NCBI RefSeq assembly: GCF_014651595.1
Contig: NZ_BMXE01000003.1
Coordinates: 124,001 to 188,000 of the forward strand
Direction: 5' to 3'
From: Pseudovibrio japonicus
GTDB taxonomy: Bacteria > Pseudomonadota > Alphaproteobacteria > Rhizobiales > Stappiaceae
Length of the DNA: 64,000 nucleotides
Below the pieces are notes generated by a model that was given only the letters and a program-made list of their open reading frames with translations, had not been told where the DNA came from and ran no database searches. A program made the translations under genes and the position numbers. Within the stretch, counting starts at the first letter, position 1. Each line of letters begins with the position of its first letter. Positions 8,543 to 17,603 of the stretch are shown here, one piece after another.

Positions 8543-9016
8543 TCAGGTGTCGGGAAATAGTGCCTTCTCGAATGGTGCGCGGCCTTGCTCGTCAAACAGC
8601 TTGCATAGTTGCTGCACTTCGTCCTTCAGCATAATGAACTGTGAAAAGCCGACCAGCTCTCCGTCAATATGGATGGGCGAGACGGTGACGAACAGGGGCG
8701 TGTTGAAGTAGGGATTTGCCACGTAGTGGTGCGGATCTTTTCGGCCATCCTTAAACAGCTGCAGTATGGCATCAAAGCGAGGGTTGGTGATGGGGCGATG
8801 GTGATGCTCCTTCACGCTGCGCCCAATATAATCGGGGGCACGGTCCAGATGTTCTGCGGCCCATTTGTTGTAGTAGAGCAGTTTGCCGTCTTTATCGATG
8901 ATGGAGATACCGACACCTGCCTCTTCCAGCAGGCGGTCCGCCCATGCAGACAACTTCCATGCTTCCAGAATGCGTTTTTCGGTGACTTCCGGCAGTTCGC
9001 TGTTTTTTTTTGTCAT
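8543..9016 (-). CDS. Single-domain PAS protein
   Basis: A 157-residue cytosolic protein with one PAS fold, about residues 30-135. Recognisable elements are GVGISIIDKDGKLLYYNKWA, then SVKEHHHRPITNPRF, and the terminal strands PLFVTVSPIHIDGELVGFSQ. No kinase, GGDEF or DNA-binding output domain is fused. The HHH segment and overall layout resemble the PAS domain of DUF438-type proteins, so a metal or heme ligand is conceivable but unproven. Its ribosome binding site lies inside a perfect 13-bp inverted repeat. Confidence 0.8.
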   Translation of the reverse strand: MTKKNSELPEVTEKRILEAWKLSAWADRLLEEAGVGISIIDKDGKLLYYNKWAAEHLDRAPDYIGRSVKEHHHRPITNPRFDAILQLFKDGRKDPHHYVANPYFNTPLFVTVSPIHIDGELVGFSQFIMLKDEVQQLCKLFDEQGRAPFEKALFPDT

Positions 9017-9020
9017 GCCT

Positions 9021-9063
9021 ACTTACTCGCTGTTTGCCGAAATTCTAGCGACAGCGAGTAAGT
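9021..9063 (-). promoter_or_regulatory. Perfect inverted repeat over the PAS-gene ribosome binding site
   Basis: ACTTACTCGCTGT at 9021-9033 is the exact complement of ACAGCGAGTAAGT at 9051-9063, with a 17-base spacer. On the transcript of the minus-strand PAS gene the proximal arm contains the AAGTAGG-type ribosome binding site just before the ATG at 9016. It could fold to hide the site, or could be an operator for a dimeric regulator. No T-run follows, so it is not a terminator. Confidence 0.75.
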
Positions 9064-9096
9064 AATTGCTTTCAGAAATACTTGGGTTTTAGTGGG

Positions 9097-10083
9097 CTAG
9101 GAGAACGCGGTTGCGGTTTTGAGCTTACGTTGACGTGCCCATAATATGCCCATTGACCCAGCGGTCATGATTACACCCGCCAGAATGGTAATCGGGTCTG
9201 GGACAGCCTGTGGCAGGTAGTTGACCTTGTCTGCAATCACCTCAAACAGCAGTGAGGTGAAGGGCAGGGCCGCGATTGTGGCCACATAGTTTTGCCCTCC
9301 GACCAGACTGATGGCTTGCATGGACAGGAACATGGAGACACCGCGCAGGGTGATGCCGACGGCGATGGCGGTGAGCCACATGGTCGGGCTCCAGACCTGC
9401 GACAGATCTATGAGCGGCAGGTTGCTTGTCCAGTCTGCTACATCCTGTGCCGTGGTTGCAGGGCCGTCCGTGACAAAGGACAGAGCTGCCAAACAGATGA
9501 GCATGATCAAAGCGCTGGCGACAAGCATGACGCCGCTGAGGGAGGCGCGCTCATTGAGGTTGTCACCCTGATTTTGCGGGTGGAACTCAGCGATAATAAC
9601 TGAGGCGACCACTGCGAACTCCGAGAAAATCATCAGATAAACAGCAGGGTTGGAGTAGGTGCCTTCCAGTGAGGAAATGAGCAGTGCAACGCCGAGGATG
9701 ATGATCAGGTGGCCGGGCAGTTCCAGAAGGGATGGCTTGCGGAGAAACAAAAGGAGAAATGCGAGCGCGGAAAAAGGGACGGAGATAAGGCCAAAAAAGC
9801 CCGCGTTTGCGGCACTGATGTAAAGCAGGGAGGCGGTGAAGCAGGCGGCGGAGAGCACTCGGGCAACGCCATAGGCCCAGGTGTACGGGCTTTTGAGCGC
9901 CTCTATGGTTGCACCAAGCTTTCGGCTGATGGTGATCAGGAACAGGCCGCCAAACATCAACTGGATGATGGTGAAGATCCATGGATCGAGATTGTAGGTC
10001 AGCAGCAAACCCTTGCTGATAACAATAAGAAGCGCCCAACTTACCATAGTGGCAAGGCAGACAATCAAACCTTTGGGGGTCAA
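9097..10083 (-). CDS. DMT superfamily (EamA) transporter
   Basis: A 328-residue membrane protein with about ten predicted helices in two EamA-like halves. The first begins LIVCLATMVSWALLIVISKG, and the second includes MWLTAIAVGITLRGVSMFL. Family members export or import small metabolites; no substrate is evident. The start is TTG at 10083, three bases after the upstream ATPase stop, supported by GGAGAGGA about nine bases ahead. This makes it the second gene of a two-gene operon with the ATPase. Confidence 0.87.
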   Translation of the reverse strand: MTPKGLIVCLATMVSWALLIVISKGLLLTYNLDPWIFTIIQLMFGGLFLITISRKLGATIEALKSPYTWAYGVARVLSAACFTASLLYISAANAGFFGLISVPFSALAFLLLFLRKPSLLELPGHLIIILGVALLISSLEGTYSNPAVYLMIFSEFAVVASVIIAEFHPQNQGDNLNERASLSGVMLVASALIMLICLAALSFVTDGPATTAQDVADWTSNLPLIDLSQVWSPTMWLTAIAVGITLRGVSMFLSMQAISLVGGQNYVATIAALPFTSLLFEVIADKVNYLPQAVPDPITILAGVIMTAGSMGILWARQRKLKTATAFS

Positions 10084-10085
10084 GT

Positions 10086-11210
10086 TTAGTAGTCCTCTCC
10101 GATGAATTCGCCGGTGATCTTCAGACCATCAATTCCGGTTTCGCCGTTTTCTTTATGAATTCGCCTCGGGAATGCCCCTGCATGATTGGCAATATGATCA
10201 GCAAGTTGCTCTGAATGGGTGACGAGCCAGATCTGGCTTCTTTCCGAGGCTTTGGCAATGACTTTGGCAAGTGGTTCCAGCAAGTCCGGGTGCAGGCTGG
10301 CTTCGGGTTCGTTGAGTGCAATGAACGATGGCAGGCGGTAGGACAACATGGCGCCCAGCAGGGCGAGATACTGCAAGGTGCCGTCCGACAGCTCCTGAGA
10401 GGGGAACGGGCGGCGGATCTCCGGTGTTTGCAATGCGAAGCGGCAGTCCTGTCCATTGGCCTCGATAATCAGCTGGCTTTGTGGGAAGGCATCGTCCACG
10501 GCTTGCTGCAGAAAGTAGGTATCCTGCTGGATTTCCTTCAATGTTGCGAACACGGCTGCCAGATCATTTCCGTCAGATGACAGCGTCGGGGTGGTCACGT
10601 TGGGGCTGGGGCGACGCAGCTGGCTGTCGCGGTCACTTCGGAAGGTGTGGTAAAACCGCCAGTCGGCAATGGCGCGGCGGACCAGATCCAGCTCAGGAAA
10701 CCGACTGCCATCGCGAATGCTTGCGAGCGCTGTTTCCGAGGGGAGCAGCTCGTTTTCATAGTTGATGCGGCTGCCGTCGCTGGTTCGCAAGAAAGCGCTT
10801 GGGCCTTTGCGGTTCATCAGCACAACGGATTTGGGGCCAGTCATGAGTGTGAGTTCTTCCTCCCGGACCATGGTTTCAAGAGGAAGAGCAGGCTCGGAGA
10901 TCGGGTTGGGGAGCCCCAGCTGGATGCGGTAGGAGAGATCGCCCAGATCAGCCCGCAGGATGATGCGCTTTTTCTCATGGGTCTTCAGCTCTCCAGCCCA
11001 CATGACGCTTTCGACGCCGCCTTCCTCGGAGACTGCACGGGTGATGCGGCCCAGTGCTGCCTGCTGCAGAAGCTCCAGCGACTTGTAAAGATTGGTTTTG
11101 CCCACGCCATTGTTGCCGACAAACACGTTGACGGCGCCAACCCGCATGAAGAGCTTATGTACGGACCGGTAATTCTCAATTCCGATCGCCGAGAGTGGAG
11201 GCAAGGTCAT
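10086..11210 (-). CDS. RecF/SMC-like AAA ATPase (AAA_21 type)
   Basis: A 374-residue P-loop ATPase of the ABC/SMC-like clade. Walker A is GNNGVGKTN at about residues 33-41 after the usual IENYRSV start. The ABC-like signature is LSDGTLQYLALLGAML and Walker B is FIALNEPEASLHPDLL, followed by the switch region IWLVTHSEQL. No nuclease (TOPRIM) or other effector domain is fused. Such single-domain ATPases occur both as housekeeping proteins and in defence pairs; here the partner is a DMT transporter, which does not suggest defence. Function unknown. Confidence 0.85.
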   Translation of the reverse strand: MTLPPLSAIGIENYRSVHKLFMRVGAVNVFVGNNGVGKTNLYKSLELLQQAALGRITRAVSEEGGVESVMWAGELKTHEKKRIILRADLGDLSYRIQLGLPNPISEPALPLETMVREEELTLMTGPKSVVLMNRKGPSAFLRTSDGSRINYENELLPSETALASIRDGSRFPELDLVRRAIADWRFYHTFRSDRDSQLRRPSPNVTTPTLSSDGNDLAAVFATLKEIQQDTYFLQQAVDDAFPQSQLIIEANGQDCRFALQTPEIRRPFPSQELSDGTLQYLALLGAMLSYRLPSFIALNEPEASLHPDLLEPLAKVIAKASERSQIWLVTHSEQLADHIANHAGAFPRRIHKENGETGIDGLKITGEFIGEDY

Positions 11211-11451
11211 CTGGTGAAACTTTTTTGATATATCTTAGGTAGGTATGGTTGAGAATAAGCAGGTTAGGTTGTGATTGTAAATTGAACCGTGCGGTTCGTA
11301 CACTGGAAATTCACGTTTTGTTCTCGCGCAGGTTCAAACGCGAATTTGTGTTTGGACCGGAGCACTCAAATTGTCGTATGGTGTGTGTTTCGCGTATTTC
11401 GCCTGAAGAGCACTGTCTGTTTGCGGGAATGCGTTTAAGAGGAAGGTTTCA

Positions 11452-12858
11452 ATGTCTGTTCGAAATTCTGAAGGTATGCGACAGGAGTCCGATAGTTTCG
11501 GAGTGCTGGACGTTCCCAGTAACAAGTATTGGGGCGCACAAACCGCACGGTCTTTGATCAACTTTCCTATTGGCCGTGAGCGTCTTCCCTCCGCACTTAT
11601 TCATGCGCTGGGTGTGGTGAAACTGGCTGCTGCCAAGGTGAACATGGATGAAGGGCGGTTGCCCGAGAATCTGGGTAAGGCCATTTGTCAGGCGGCGACG
11701 GAAGTGATTTCCGGCCGGATGGATGACCATTTTCCGCTGGTGATCTGGCAGACGGGCTCCGGCACGCAGTCGAACATGAACGCCAACGAAGTGATCGCAA
11801 ACCGAGCGATTGAGTTGCTGGGCGGGGAGATTGGAAGCAAGTCTCCTGTTCATCCCAATGATCACGTGAATATGGGGCAGTCCTCCAACGACACATTCCC
11901 CACTGCGATGCACATTGCGGCGGCCTGTGAGATCAACAAGGTGCTGCTGCCTGCGCTGATTCATCTGCATGATGCGCTGGAAGCCAAGGTGGCGGCCTTT
12001 GCGGATATTGTGAAGATTGGCCGCACGCATACGCAGGACGCCACGCCTTTGACATTGGGGCAGGAGTTTTCCGGTTATGTGGCGCAGCTGGAGTACTCCA
12101 AGGAACGTATTGAGCAGAGCCTTGTCGGGCTCTATCGCCTTGCACAGGGTGGCACGGCGGTGGGAACCGGCCTCAACTCAACGCCTGAGTTCGCCGAGGC
12201 TTTTGCGGCGTGTGTTAGCTCGGTTACAGGTGTGCCATTTGTGACGGCAATCAATAAGTTTGAAGCTCTGGCAACTCATGATGCGGCGGTGTTTACCCAC
12301 GGCGCACTGAATACGCTTGCTGTTTCTCTTATGAAGATTGCCAATGACATTCGCTTCCTGGGCTCCGGTCCGCGATCTGGTCTCGGGGAGCTCAACTTAC
12401 CTGCCAATGAGCCGGGGTCTTCTATTATGCCGGGGAAGGTGAACCCGACCCAGTGTGAGGCCATGACAATGGTGTGCGCGCAGGTGATGGGTAATCAAAC
12501 TACAGTGAGTATGGCAGGGGCGACCGGGCACTTTGAGCTGAACGTGTTCAAGCCTGTGATTGCCAATAGTCTGTTACAATCTATCTCGCTGCTCGCGGAC
12601 AGTATGCGGAGCTTTGCGGATCGCTGTGTTGTTGGCATTGAGCCGAATATTGAACGCATTGAAGAGCTGATGGAGCGCTCGCTGATGCTGGTGACAGCAC
12701 TTGCGCCGACCATTGGCTATGACAAGGCAACGGAAATTGCCAAGGCCGCGCACAAAAACGGGACGACCCTGAAAGAAGAAGCGCTTCGCCTTGGGTATGT
12801 GACCGCAGAAGAGTTTGACAGTGTTGTACGGCCTGAGAAGATGGTCAGGCCGGGGTAG
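11452..12858 (+). CDS. fumC: Fumarate hydratase class II
   Basis: A 468-residue protein with the fumarase/aspartase signature [11 protein letters not shown] at about residues 323-333. The substrate-site motifs [10 protein letters not shown] and the [13 protein letters not shown] helix are also present. It interconverts fumarate and malate in the TCA cycle without an iron-sulfur cluster. The length matches the family. It stands alone, with the upstream 240 bases carrying the promoter. AGAGGAAGG ahead of the ATG is a good ribosome binding site. Confidence 0.97.
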   Translation: MSVRNSEGMRQESDSFGVLDVPSNKYWGAQTARSLINFPIGRERLPSALIHALGVVKLAAAKVNMDEGRLPENLGKAICQAATEVISGRMDDHFPLVIWQTGSGTQSNMNANEVIANRAIELLGGEIGSKSPVHPNDHVNMGQSSNDTFPTAMHIAAACEINKVLLPALIHLHDALEAKVAAFADIVKIGRTHTQDATPLTLGQEFSGYVAQLEYSKERIEQSLVGLYRLAQGGTAVGTGLNSTPEFAEAFAACVSSVTGVPFVTAINKFEALATHDAAVFTHGALNTLAVSLMKIANDIRFLGSGPRSGLGELNLPANEPGSSIMPGKVNPTQCEAMTMVCAQVMGNQTTVSMAGATGHFELNVFKPVIANSLLQSISLLADSMRSFADRCVVGIEPNIERIEELMERSLMLVTALAPTIGYDKATEIAKAAHKNGTTLKEEALRLGYVTAEEFDSVVRPEKMVRPG

Positions 12859-12907
12859 GGCGGTTGCCCACGCCGAAACCAACATTCGTGTCAGAATGCT
12901 AGCGTTG

Positions 12908-14041
12908 CTATCTTGAGATATTTATTCGCTCAATAAGTGCGATGTCGCTTATTTTTAGGCGCTTGATGAGTTCAGGTTCTCCGCTCTGAAGAGAATATTG
13001 CCACAAGGAATACTCACCGCGCTCGAGCTGTATGTATCTAATGGTCGTGTCGTCAATGAATACGGGCATAGAAAGATTGTTGGCGTTGCCAGTTTCCATC
13101 GGGGCAAACACCTCGACAACACTTTTGGTCTGCACATCGGCAATAACAAATACATAAACGTAGCCACGGGTCTCAGATCGGCTTGTGGCGGCTTCAAAAA
13201 CGAGGTGCCTCCCGTCGGGAGACAGTGAAGGCCTTAAGTTGGGTTTGGTTCCGTAGGAGATAAAGGGTTCTGTTATGGCTTCAACTAGATCTTCAAACTG
13301 GTTATCACTGTTCAGAGTGGCTAAATAGATCTCGCTTTTAAAGCGGCGAAACCTGCTATCCATCTGAAATGCGACACGGCGTCCGGCAACACTAATTGGT
13401 GCCAGCACAATTGCATTAATGCCAGTTAGCTTTTCGGTGGCTTTGGTTCGTTGATCAAAAAGATAAAATTCAAAATCGCGATATCCAACAAAGACAGCCT
13501 TGGGCGCAAAAGGATCGGCCATGTTTGAGGGTGTTCCGCCGGAGAATAGAATATTGCCATCTGAGAGCTCTGCGGAAGCTCGGATATTTCCGGGAAAGTC
13601 AAACTGTCGGTCACAGCTGTCGTTTGTTATGTTGCATTTGTAAAGGTGGCTCACAAAAGTTCCGGTGTTGGCATCACTATTGGTGGGGTCACTGTTCAAG
13701 CGTGGGTTTGCAGCAAGGAATATCTGGTCAGCGTTTTTACCAAAGTGCGGAGACTGAATTCCTTTTTCTGACGCAGTATATAGCTTTGTTTCATCTGTTT
13801 TTGAATTGTAAAGGACCATACCAGCCTCCCCCTTGGCGAGGACGTGGAAAAATGCAAAATATGTCTTGTTGGCATCAAAATGAAACCCGAAAGCAATTTG
13901 CTTTGGGACAGCATTTGCTCCGTAATCCTTCCATAATACAAAGGAGCAGATGATCAAGATTGCAAGAGATAGAAGAGCTATAGATAGATATGTTCTGAAT
14001 GCAGAGGGCGAAGGCTTATCAGATTTGGAGGACTGGACCAT
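12908..14041 (-). CDS. Membrane-anchored beta-propeller-like protein, function unknown
   Basis: A 377-residue protein starting MVQSSKSDK at 14041, with GAGGA about 11 bases upstream; an in-frame extension of 74 codons lacks support. One N-terminal membrane anchor (IALLSLAILIICSFVLW, about residues 19-35) precedes a large extracytoplasmic region. Blade-like repeats such as LRPSLSPDGRHLVFEAA and DGNILFSGG recall TolB/PD40 propellers. The substrate or partner is unknown. It converges with fumC with no clear terminator between them. The beta-propeller call is inference from repeat texture. Confidence 0.65.
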   Translation of the reverse strand: MVQSSKSDKPSPSAFRTYLSIALLSLAILIICSFVLWKDYGANAVPKQIAFGFHFDANKTYFAFFHVLAKGEAGMVLYNSKTDETKLYTASEKGIQSPHFGKNADQIFLAANPRLNSDPTNSDANTGTFVSHLYKCNITNDSCDRQFDFPGNIRASAELSDGNILFSGGTPSNMADPFAPKAVFVGYRDFEFYLFDQRTKATEKLTGINAIVLAPISVAGRRVAFQMDSRFRRFKSEIYLATLNSDNQFEDLVEAITEPFISYGTKPNLRPSLSPDGRHLVFEAATSRSETRGYVYVFVIADVQTKSVVEVFAPMETGNANNLSMPVFIDDTTIRYIQLERGEYSLWQYSLQSGEPELIKRLKISDIALIERINISR

Positions 14042-14244
14042 AATAAGAGTATTCCTCAAAAAATAGCTGGACTGAAAGCAAGTAGTCCGGTCGATCAAAA
14101 ACAAGAATCTATTTATTGCACTCAAAGAAAAACTTTGAACATGATCGCGTGAGCGATCTTCTGGCAAATGTATAAAACAATCGCATTGGGTAAGACGTTT
14201 AGCCATACTGGCATCTTCAATGTCACGTAATGTTATGCCTTCAG

Positions 14245-14442
14245 CTACCCAAGAATCCCCCAAGCAAATTTTGATGACGGTACTTGAAAGTTAGCAATAA
14301 GCGCAACTGGATATTTGGTATGCCAATCAATGTAAACTCTTGGGGTGGGCGCATGCAAAGTACTTTCATCACAATAATCGTGTCGCAACTGCTGAGGCAG
14401 GTCATTGGAACGGACGCAACCGTGTGTTGACATCCTGCATTT
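14245..14442 (-). pseudogene. Possible L,D-transpeptidase (YkuD) C-terminal remnant
   Basis: The fragment reads KCRMSTHGCVRSNDLP and ends about 50 residues later after PRVYIDWHTKYPVALI. STHGCVR matches the catalytic [ST]HGC[IV]R motif of YkuD-type peptidoglycan cross-linkers, and the VYIDWHT strand resembles their C-terminal end. A stop lies three codons upstream (TAG at 14443-14445), so the catalytic domain is missing. No good ribosome binding site is seen. The match rests on one short motif and could be coincidence. Confidence 0.35.
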
Positions 14443-14452
14443 CTAGCACCTA

Positions 14453-14530
14453 TTGTCGTGGCAGGTCGGCAGTTCCCTAGGCGTCGCTGCCCCGGGAGGG
14501 GAGCTAAACCTGCCAGTCACTTCGACAGTA
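14453..14530. other. Structured element of nested inverted repeats (candidate RNA)
   Basis: Outer arms TGTCG and CGACA enclose GGCAGGT and ACCTGCC, which enclose GGCAG and CTGCC and a CCCCGGGAGGGG core. The GC-rich block sits in otherwise plain sequence, 75 bases ahead of the DUF2087 gene. It could be a small RNA or a leader element of that gene. It does not match the cobalamin, FMN, TPP, glycine or SRP RNA consensus as I know them. Confidence 0.4.
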
Positions 14531-14605
14531 ATCGACATTTATGTCCGATGCCGCTTTGTAAGTCAGCGACCACGAAAATCAGATGCGGCCCAAAAGGATT
14601 TTGCT

Positions 14606-15196
14606 ATGTCGAGAGTCCCGGTCCCTTTAAGCGCGCCCGATGTTTCCCAGTTTGCACGCAGTGTTGCCCGTCAAATAAAATCCCGTGGCAACGCGCCTTC
14701 GCATGTGGAGCTGATGAATATGCTTGCCAAAGCAGCGGGTTTCCAGAACTTCCAGCATATGAAGGTGGCACACACTGCGGAGCGCCGTGTTGATACGCCT
14801 CCAGTTGCGGAAGTGGTTGATCATCGGCTGGTGGGGCGTGCTCTGAATCAGTTTGACGAAAGTGGGCAGTTGGTGAGTTGGCCGGCCCGCCGACAAGTGC
14901 AGGTGCTTTGCCTGTGGCAGTTATGGTCGCAGATACCTTCAGGCACATCCATGAGCGAGAAGGAAGTCAGTTCGCTACTGAATGCTATCCATCGCTTTGC
15001 CGATCCAGCTCTTCTGAGGCGAGAGTTGTTTTCGCTCGGGCTGCTGCATCGCAAGCGTGATGGTTCTGATTACAGACGACAGGAACAGAAGCCCCCTGCC
15101 GAAGCGCGTGAGTTGAATGGGCGTTTGAAGGCAAGGCGGTTGGAAAGCAGTGCGGGCAGCTCTGCGCTATCGTTCATTGTGAGGCCGAGCGCTTAA
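14606..15196 (+). CDS. DUF2087 domain protein
   Basis: A 196-residue protein starting MSRVPVPLSAPD, with AAAAGGA upstream; an ORF extension of 51 codons runs through the structured element and is rejected. The C-terminal half (about residues 85-160) has the DUF2087 pattern: LVSWPARRQVQVLCLWQLW, then SEKEVSSLLNAIH and LRRELFSLGLLHRKRDGSDY. This fold is a winged-helix-like unit. The N-terminal half contains SHVELMNMLAKAAGFQNFQH, which resembles a small helical domain found in glyoxalase-like regulators. A transcriptional role is plausible but unproven. Confidence 0.75.
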   Translation: MSRVPVPLSAPDVSQFARSVARQIKSRGNAPSHVELMNMLAKAAGFQNFQHMKVAHTAERRVDTPPVAEVVDHRLVGRALNQFDESGQLVSWPARRQVQVLCLWQLWSQIPSGTSMSEKEVSSLLNAIHRFADPALLRRELFSLGLLHRKRDGSDYRRQEQKPPAEARELNGRLKARRLESSAGSSALSFIVRPSA

Positions 15197-15269
15197 GCTG
15201 GCTGTACCTTGCAATCAGTCAGAAGGCTTCCCGACCTGTCGGCCGGGGAGCTTGTTGTGGTTGGTCTGC

Positions 15270-16181
15270 TTATGGCCACTTTACGATGGGTGGCATGGAG
15301 GACAGGATGGAGGCGACGTTTCCGCCTGTCTTGAGGCCAAAGATGGTGCCGCGGTCGTAGAGCAGGTTGAACTCCACGTAACGGCCACGGCGGACCAGCT
15401 GCTCTTCGCGCTGTTCGTCTGTCCATGGGGTCAGGAAGTTCTTGCGGACCAGCTTTGGATAGATGTCGAGGAAGGCGTTGCCGACAGATTTGGTGAAGGC
15501 AAGGTCTGCGTTCCAGTCGCCGGTGTTGTGGCGGTCGTAGAAGATGCCGCCGATGCCGCGTGCTTCGTTGCGGTGTGGCAGATGGAAGTACTCGTCACAC
15601 CATTTCTTGAAGTGGTCGTAGTCTGCGCCCGGATGGTCGGCGCAGGCTGCTTTCATGGCCTCGTGGAATTCGACTGTGTCCGGATCTTCCTGTGTCCGGC
15701 GGGCGCCAAGAACAGGCGTCAGATCTGCGCCGCCGCCAAACCACTGCTTGGTGGTGACCACCATGCGGGTGTTCATATGCACTGCCGGTACATTTGGGTT
15801 GTGCATGTGAGCGATCAGGGAGATGCCGGAGGCCCAGAAGCGTGGGTCTTCGCTGGCGCCGGGGATCTGGTCGCGGAATTCGGGGGAGAACTCGCCATGG
15901 ACTGTGGAGACATGAACGCCGACTTTTTCAAAGACGCGGCCATGCATCAAGGACATGACGCCGCCGCCGCCGTGCCCACCGCTGTGATCGGTGCGTTCCC
16001 ATGGGGTGCGCTCAAAGCGTCCGGCTGGCTGGTCCGAGAGGGGCCCATTTGTCTCTCCGACTTCGTCTTCCAGCTTTTCAAAGGCGTTGCAGATGTTGTC
16101 GCGCAGCTGGCTAAACCAAATGGATGCTTCTTGCTTTTTGTCTTCCAGATCAGCTGGAAGGGTGTTTTGTGTCTCGCTCAT
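15270..16181 (-). CDS. hemF: Oxygen-dependent coproporphyrinogen III oxidase
   Basis: A 303-residue enzyme starting [12 protein letters not shown], preceded by a strong AAGGAGGGAC ribosome binding site. Conserved motifs are [16 protein letters not shown], then [13 protein letters not shown] and [11 protein letters not shown]. It converts coproporphyrinogen III to protoporphyrinogen IX using oxygen, in the heme pathway. The nearby hemG-type gene (55.8 kb) and cytochrome bc1 operon (21-24 kb) are consistent with aerobic heme use. Length is normal for the family. Confidence 0.97.
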   Translation of the reverse strand: MSETQNTLPADLEDKKQEASIWFSQLRDNICNAFEKLEDEVGETNGPLSDQPAGRFERTPWERTDHSGGHGGGGVMSLMHGRVFEKVGVHVSTVHGEFSPEFRDQIPGASEDPRFWASGISLIAHMHNPNVPAVHMNTRMVVTTKQWFGGGADLTPVLGARRTQEDPDTVEFHEAMKAACADHPGADYDHFKKWCDEYFHLPHRNEARGIGGIFYDRHNTGDWNADLAFTKSVGNAFLDIYPKLVRKNFLTPWTDEQREEQLVRRGRYVEFNLLYDRGTIFGLKTGGNVASILSSMPPIVKWP

Positions 16182-16270
16182 CGTCCCTCCTTGAGCGCAA
16201 AGCGTTCTTTGCTGCTCTATGTAATGGAGGGGCACTGAGAAGTACAGGTGAGGCAGCGCTGGGCGCTGGA

Positions 16271-16828
16271 CTATTCCTGTCTCTCAAGGATGACGGGATA
16301 ATTCGCTGGCTGATCGTAATTGCCATCGCACTCAGGTTTGGCGCGGTACTCAAGCAAGTAGGGGTAGCCTTGTGGGGTGAACCTGTGGACCTCATAGGTC
16401 CCGCAGTCTCCAAGGCCAGTACCCTTCATAAAGCTGGTCAAATCTCCGGTCTTGATGTCCCAGACACCGTTGAAGACGACCTCGGGATCATCGTTGGGTA
16501 CACTTGGGGGACGCTCAAAGGCCAGCAATGCTGCTTCGTCCGGGTCTCTGGAATCCAGGTGGACGTAGAGATGGGCATCGTTATATGGGGTCATGGAACA
16601 GGAAAATTCCAGCACCTGTACGAACTCATTGAACGTCAGGCGGTGATGGCCTCTCGTCTCGTAGTCTTCTCTCCAACTGCAGGGGTGAGCTGCATTTAGC
16701 ATGTCTATGTAGTGGTTCAGGATTGTCGGATCATTTTCTTTTACGGGTTGAACGGGCTCGGCTTGTGTCGGGCTGGTCAGAAGGGCCGCAAAGATAAAAG
16801 CAATGCTTGGATACACGTATCTGGGCAT
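16271..16828 (-). CDS. Secreted DUF1176-like protein, paralogue A
   Basis: A 185-residue protein with a signal peptide ([17 protein letters not shown], cleavage after about PTQA). GAGGAAGG stands upstream, and I trimmed 18 codons of the longer frame. The mature part has cysteines in [24 protein letters not shown] and KPECDGN, suggesting disulfides. The GDCG segment followed by [12 protein letters not shown] resembles DUF1176. It is about 40 percent identical by eye to the next gene, so the two are tandem duplicates. Function unknown; likely periplasmic. Confidence 0.65.
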   Translation of the reverse strand: MPRYVYPSIAFIFAALLTSPTQAEPVQPVKENDPTILNHYIDMLNAAHPCSWREDYETRGHHRLTFNEFVQVLEFSCSMTPYNDAHLYVHLDSRDPDEAALLAFERPPSVPNDDPEVVFNGVWDIKTGDLTSFMKGTGLGDCGTYEVHRFTPQGYPYLLEYRAKPECDGNYDQPANYPVILERQE

Positions 16829-16956
16829 GGTGGCCTTCCTCGTTGACTGGTCGTGTCCTGTCACAGAATGCCGCCTAGCCATTACGCTTGCCTAAAAACT
16901 CTTGGTTTAAATGTGTTTACCGGCAAAGGGAGGGCTTTAGCTGTTGGCTTGCCCGG

Positions 16957-17535
16957 TTACATCATCGGGTAGACCAACGGATACTCGGTGGGTTCGCGGA
17001 ATTTTCCGTCACAGGTGTGCTTGGCGCGATATTCCACCAGTTCCAGATTGCCTTGTGGCGTGAAGCGGTGGACCTCAAACGAACCGCAGTCTGACAATCC
17101 GCGATCTACCGTGAAGCTAGTCAGAGCGGCGCGATTATGATCCCAGAAGCTGTTGAAGAGGATGTATTTGCTGGTGATCGGCTGTCCCTTTGGCCGGCGC
17201 AGAGCAACGAGTTTTGCCGGTTGGCTGCGGTCTATGTATTTGCGAACGTACAGGTTTGCCAGATTGTGCAGGCCGACGGTGCAGGAGAACTCCAGGACCT
17301 GAATGCCATTGCCAAGGTCGTAGAGGTTATACCCGTTCCGTTTGTGTGCATCATACCATTTGCAGGGGTATATCTGGTTGAGCAGGTGTAGGTGGCGCTC
17401 CAGTTCCGCCTCATCGAAGCGGCGGGGATAAAGTATCGGCTCAAGCGGAGCCCCTGCCAAAGCGGGCAGGGGGATCATGAGAACGCATGCGCTGCGCAAC
17501 AGATGAGCAATTTTTCTTGTGATACTTTCAAACAT
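16957..17535 (-). CDS. Secreted DUF1176-like protein, paralogue B
   Basis: A 192-residue protein with a signal sequence (LLRSACVLMIPLPALAGA). It shares the order of motifs with its neighbour: [33 protein letters not shown], then LVEYRAKHTCDGKF, with all four cysteines kept. The N-terminus upstream of the ATG at 17535 has a weak AGGT ribosome binding site. It lies between hemF/paralogue A and trmL on the same strand, with 130-base gaps that suggest separate or loosely linked transcription. No function is known. Confidence 0.65.
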   Translation of the reverse strand: MFESITRKIAHLLRSACVLMIPLPALAGAPLEPILYPRRFDEAELERHLHLLNQIYPCKWYDAHKRNGYNLYDLGNGIQVLEFSCTVGLHNLANLYVRKYIDRSQPAKLVALRRPKGQPITSKYILFNSFWDHNRAALTSFTVDRGLSDCGSFEVHRFTPQGNLELVEYRAKHTCDGKFREPTEYPLVYPMM

Positions 17536-17603
17536 CGCAGAAAAAACCTAACCAGCGCAAAGCAACGCATTTAGTAACGTAGCCAGTCTAGGTTGTGTCT
17601 TGC

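Larger units (their letters stand above)
14042..14605. other. Long intergenic region with gene debris and a structured element
   Basis: About 560 bases without an intact gene. It contains a short minus-strand fragment with an L,D-transpeptidase-like motif (14245-14442) and a compact set of nested inverted repeats (14453-14530), listed separately. The rest shows nothing I can name. Confidence 0.5.

Noticed and set aside
10086-11210. Defence system built around the RecF-like ATPase
   Set aside because: Single-domain ATPases of this kind occur in defence modules, but its only operon partner is a DMT transporter and no nuclease or toxin is nearby.
11449-12030. 193-codon minus-strand ORF opposite fumC
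   Set aside because: It is opposite a full-length fumarase with the family signature, so it is a shadow frame.
15252-16238. 328-codon plus-strand ORF opposite hemF
   Set aside because: It is the antisense frame of a clear hemF gene, with low-complexity, Val/Ala-rich sequence and no ribosome binding site.
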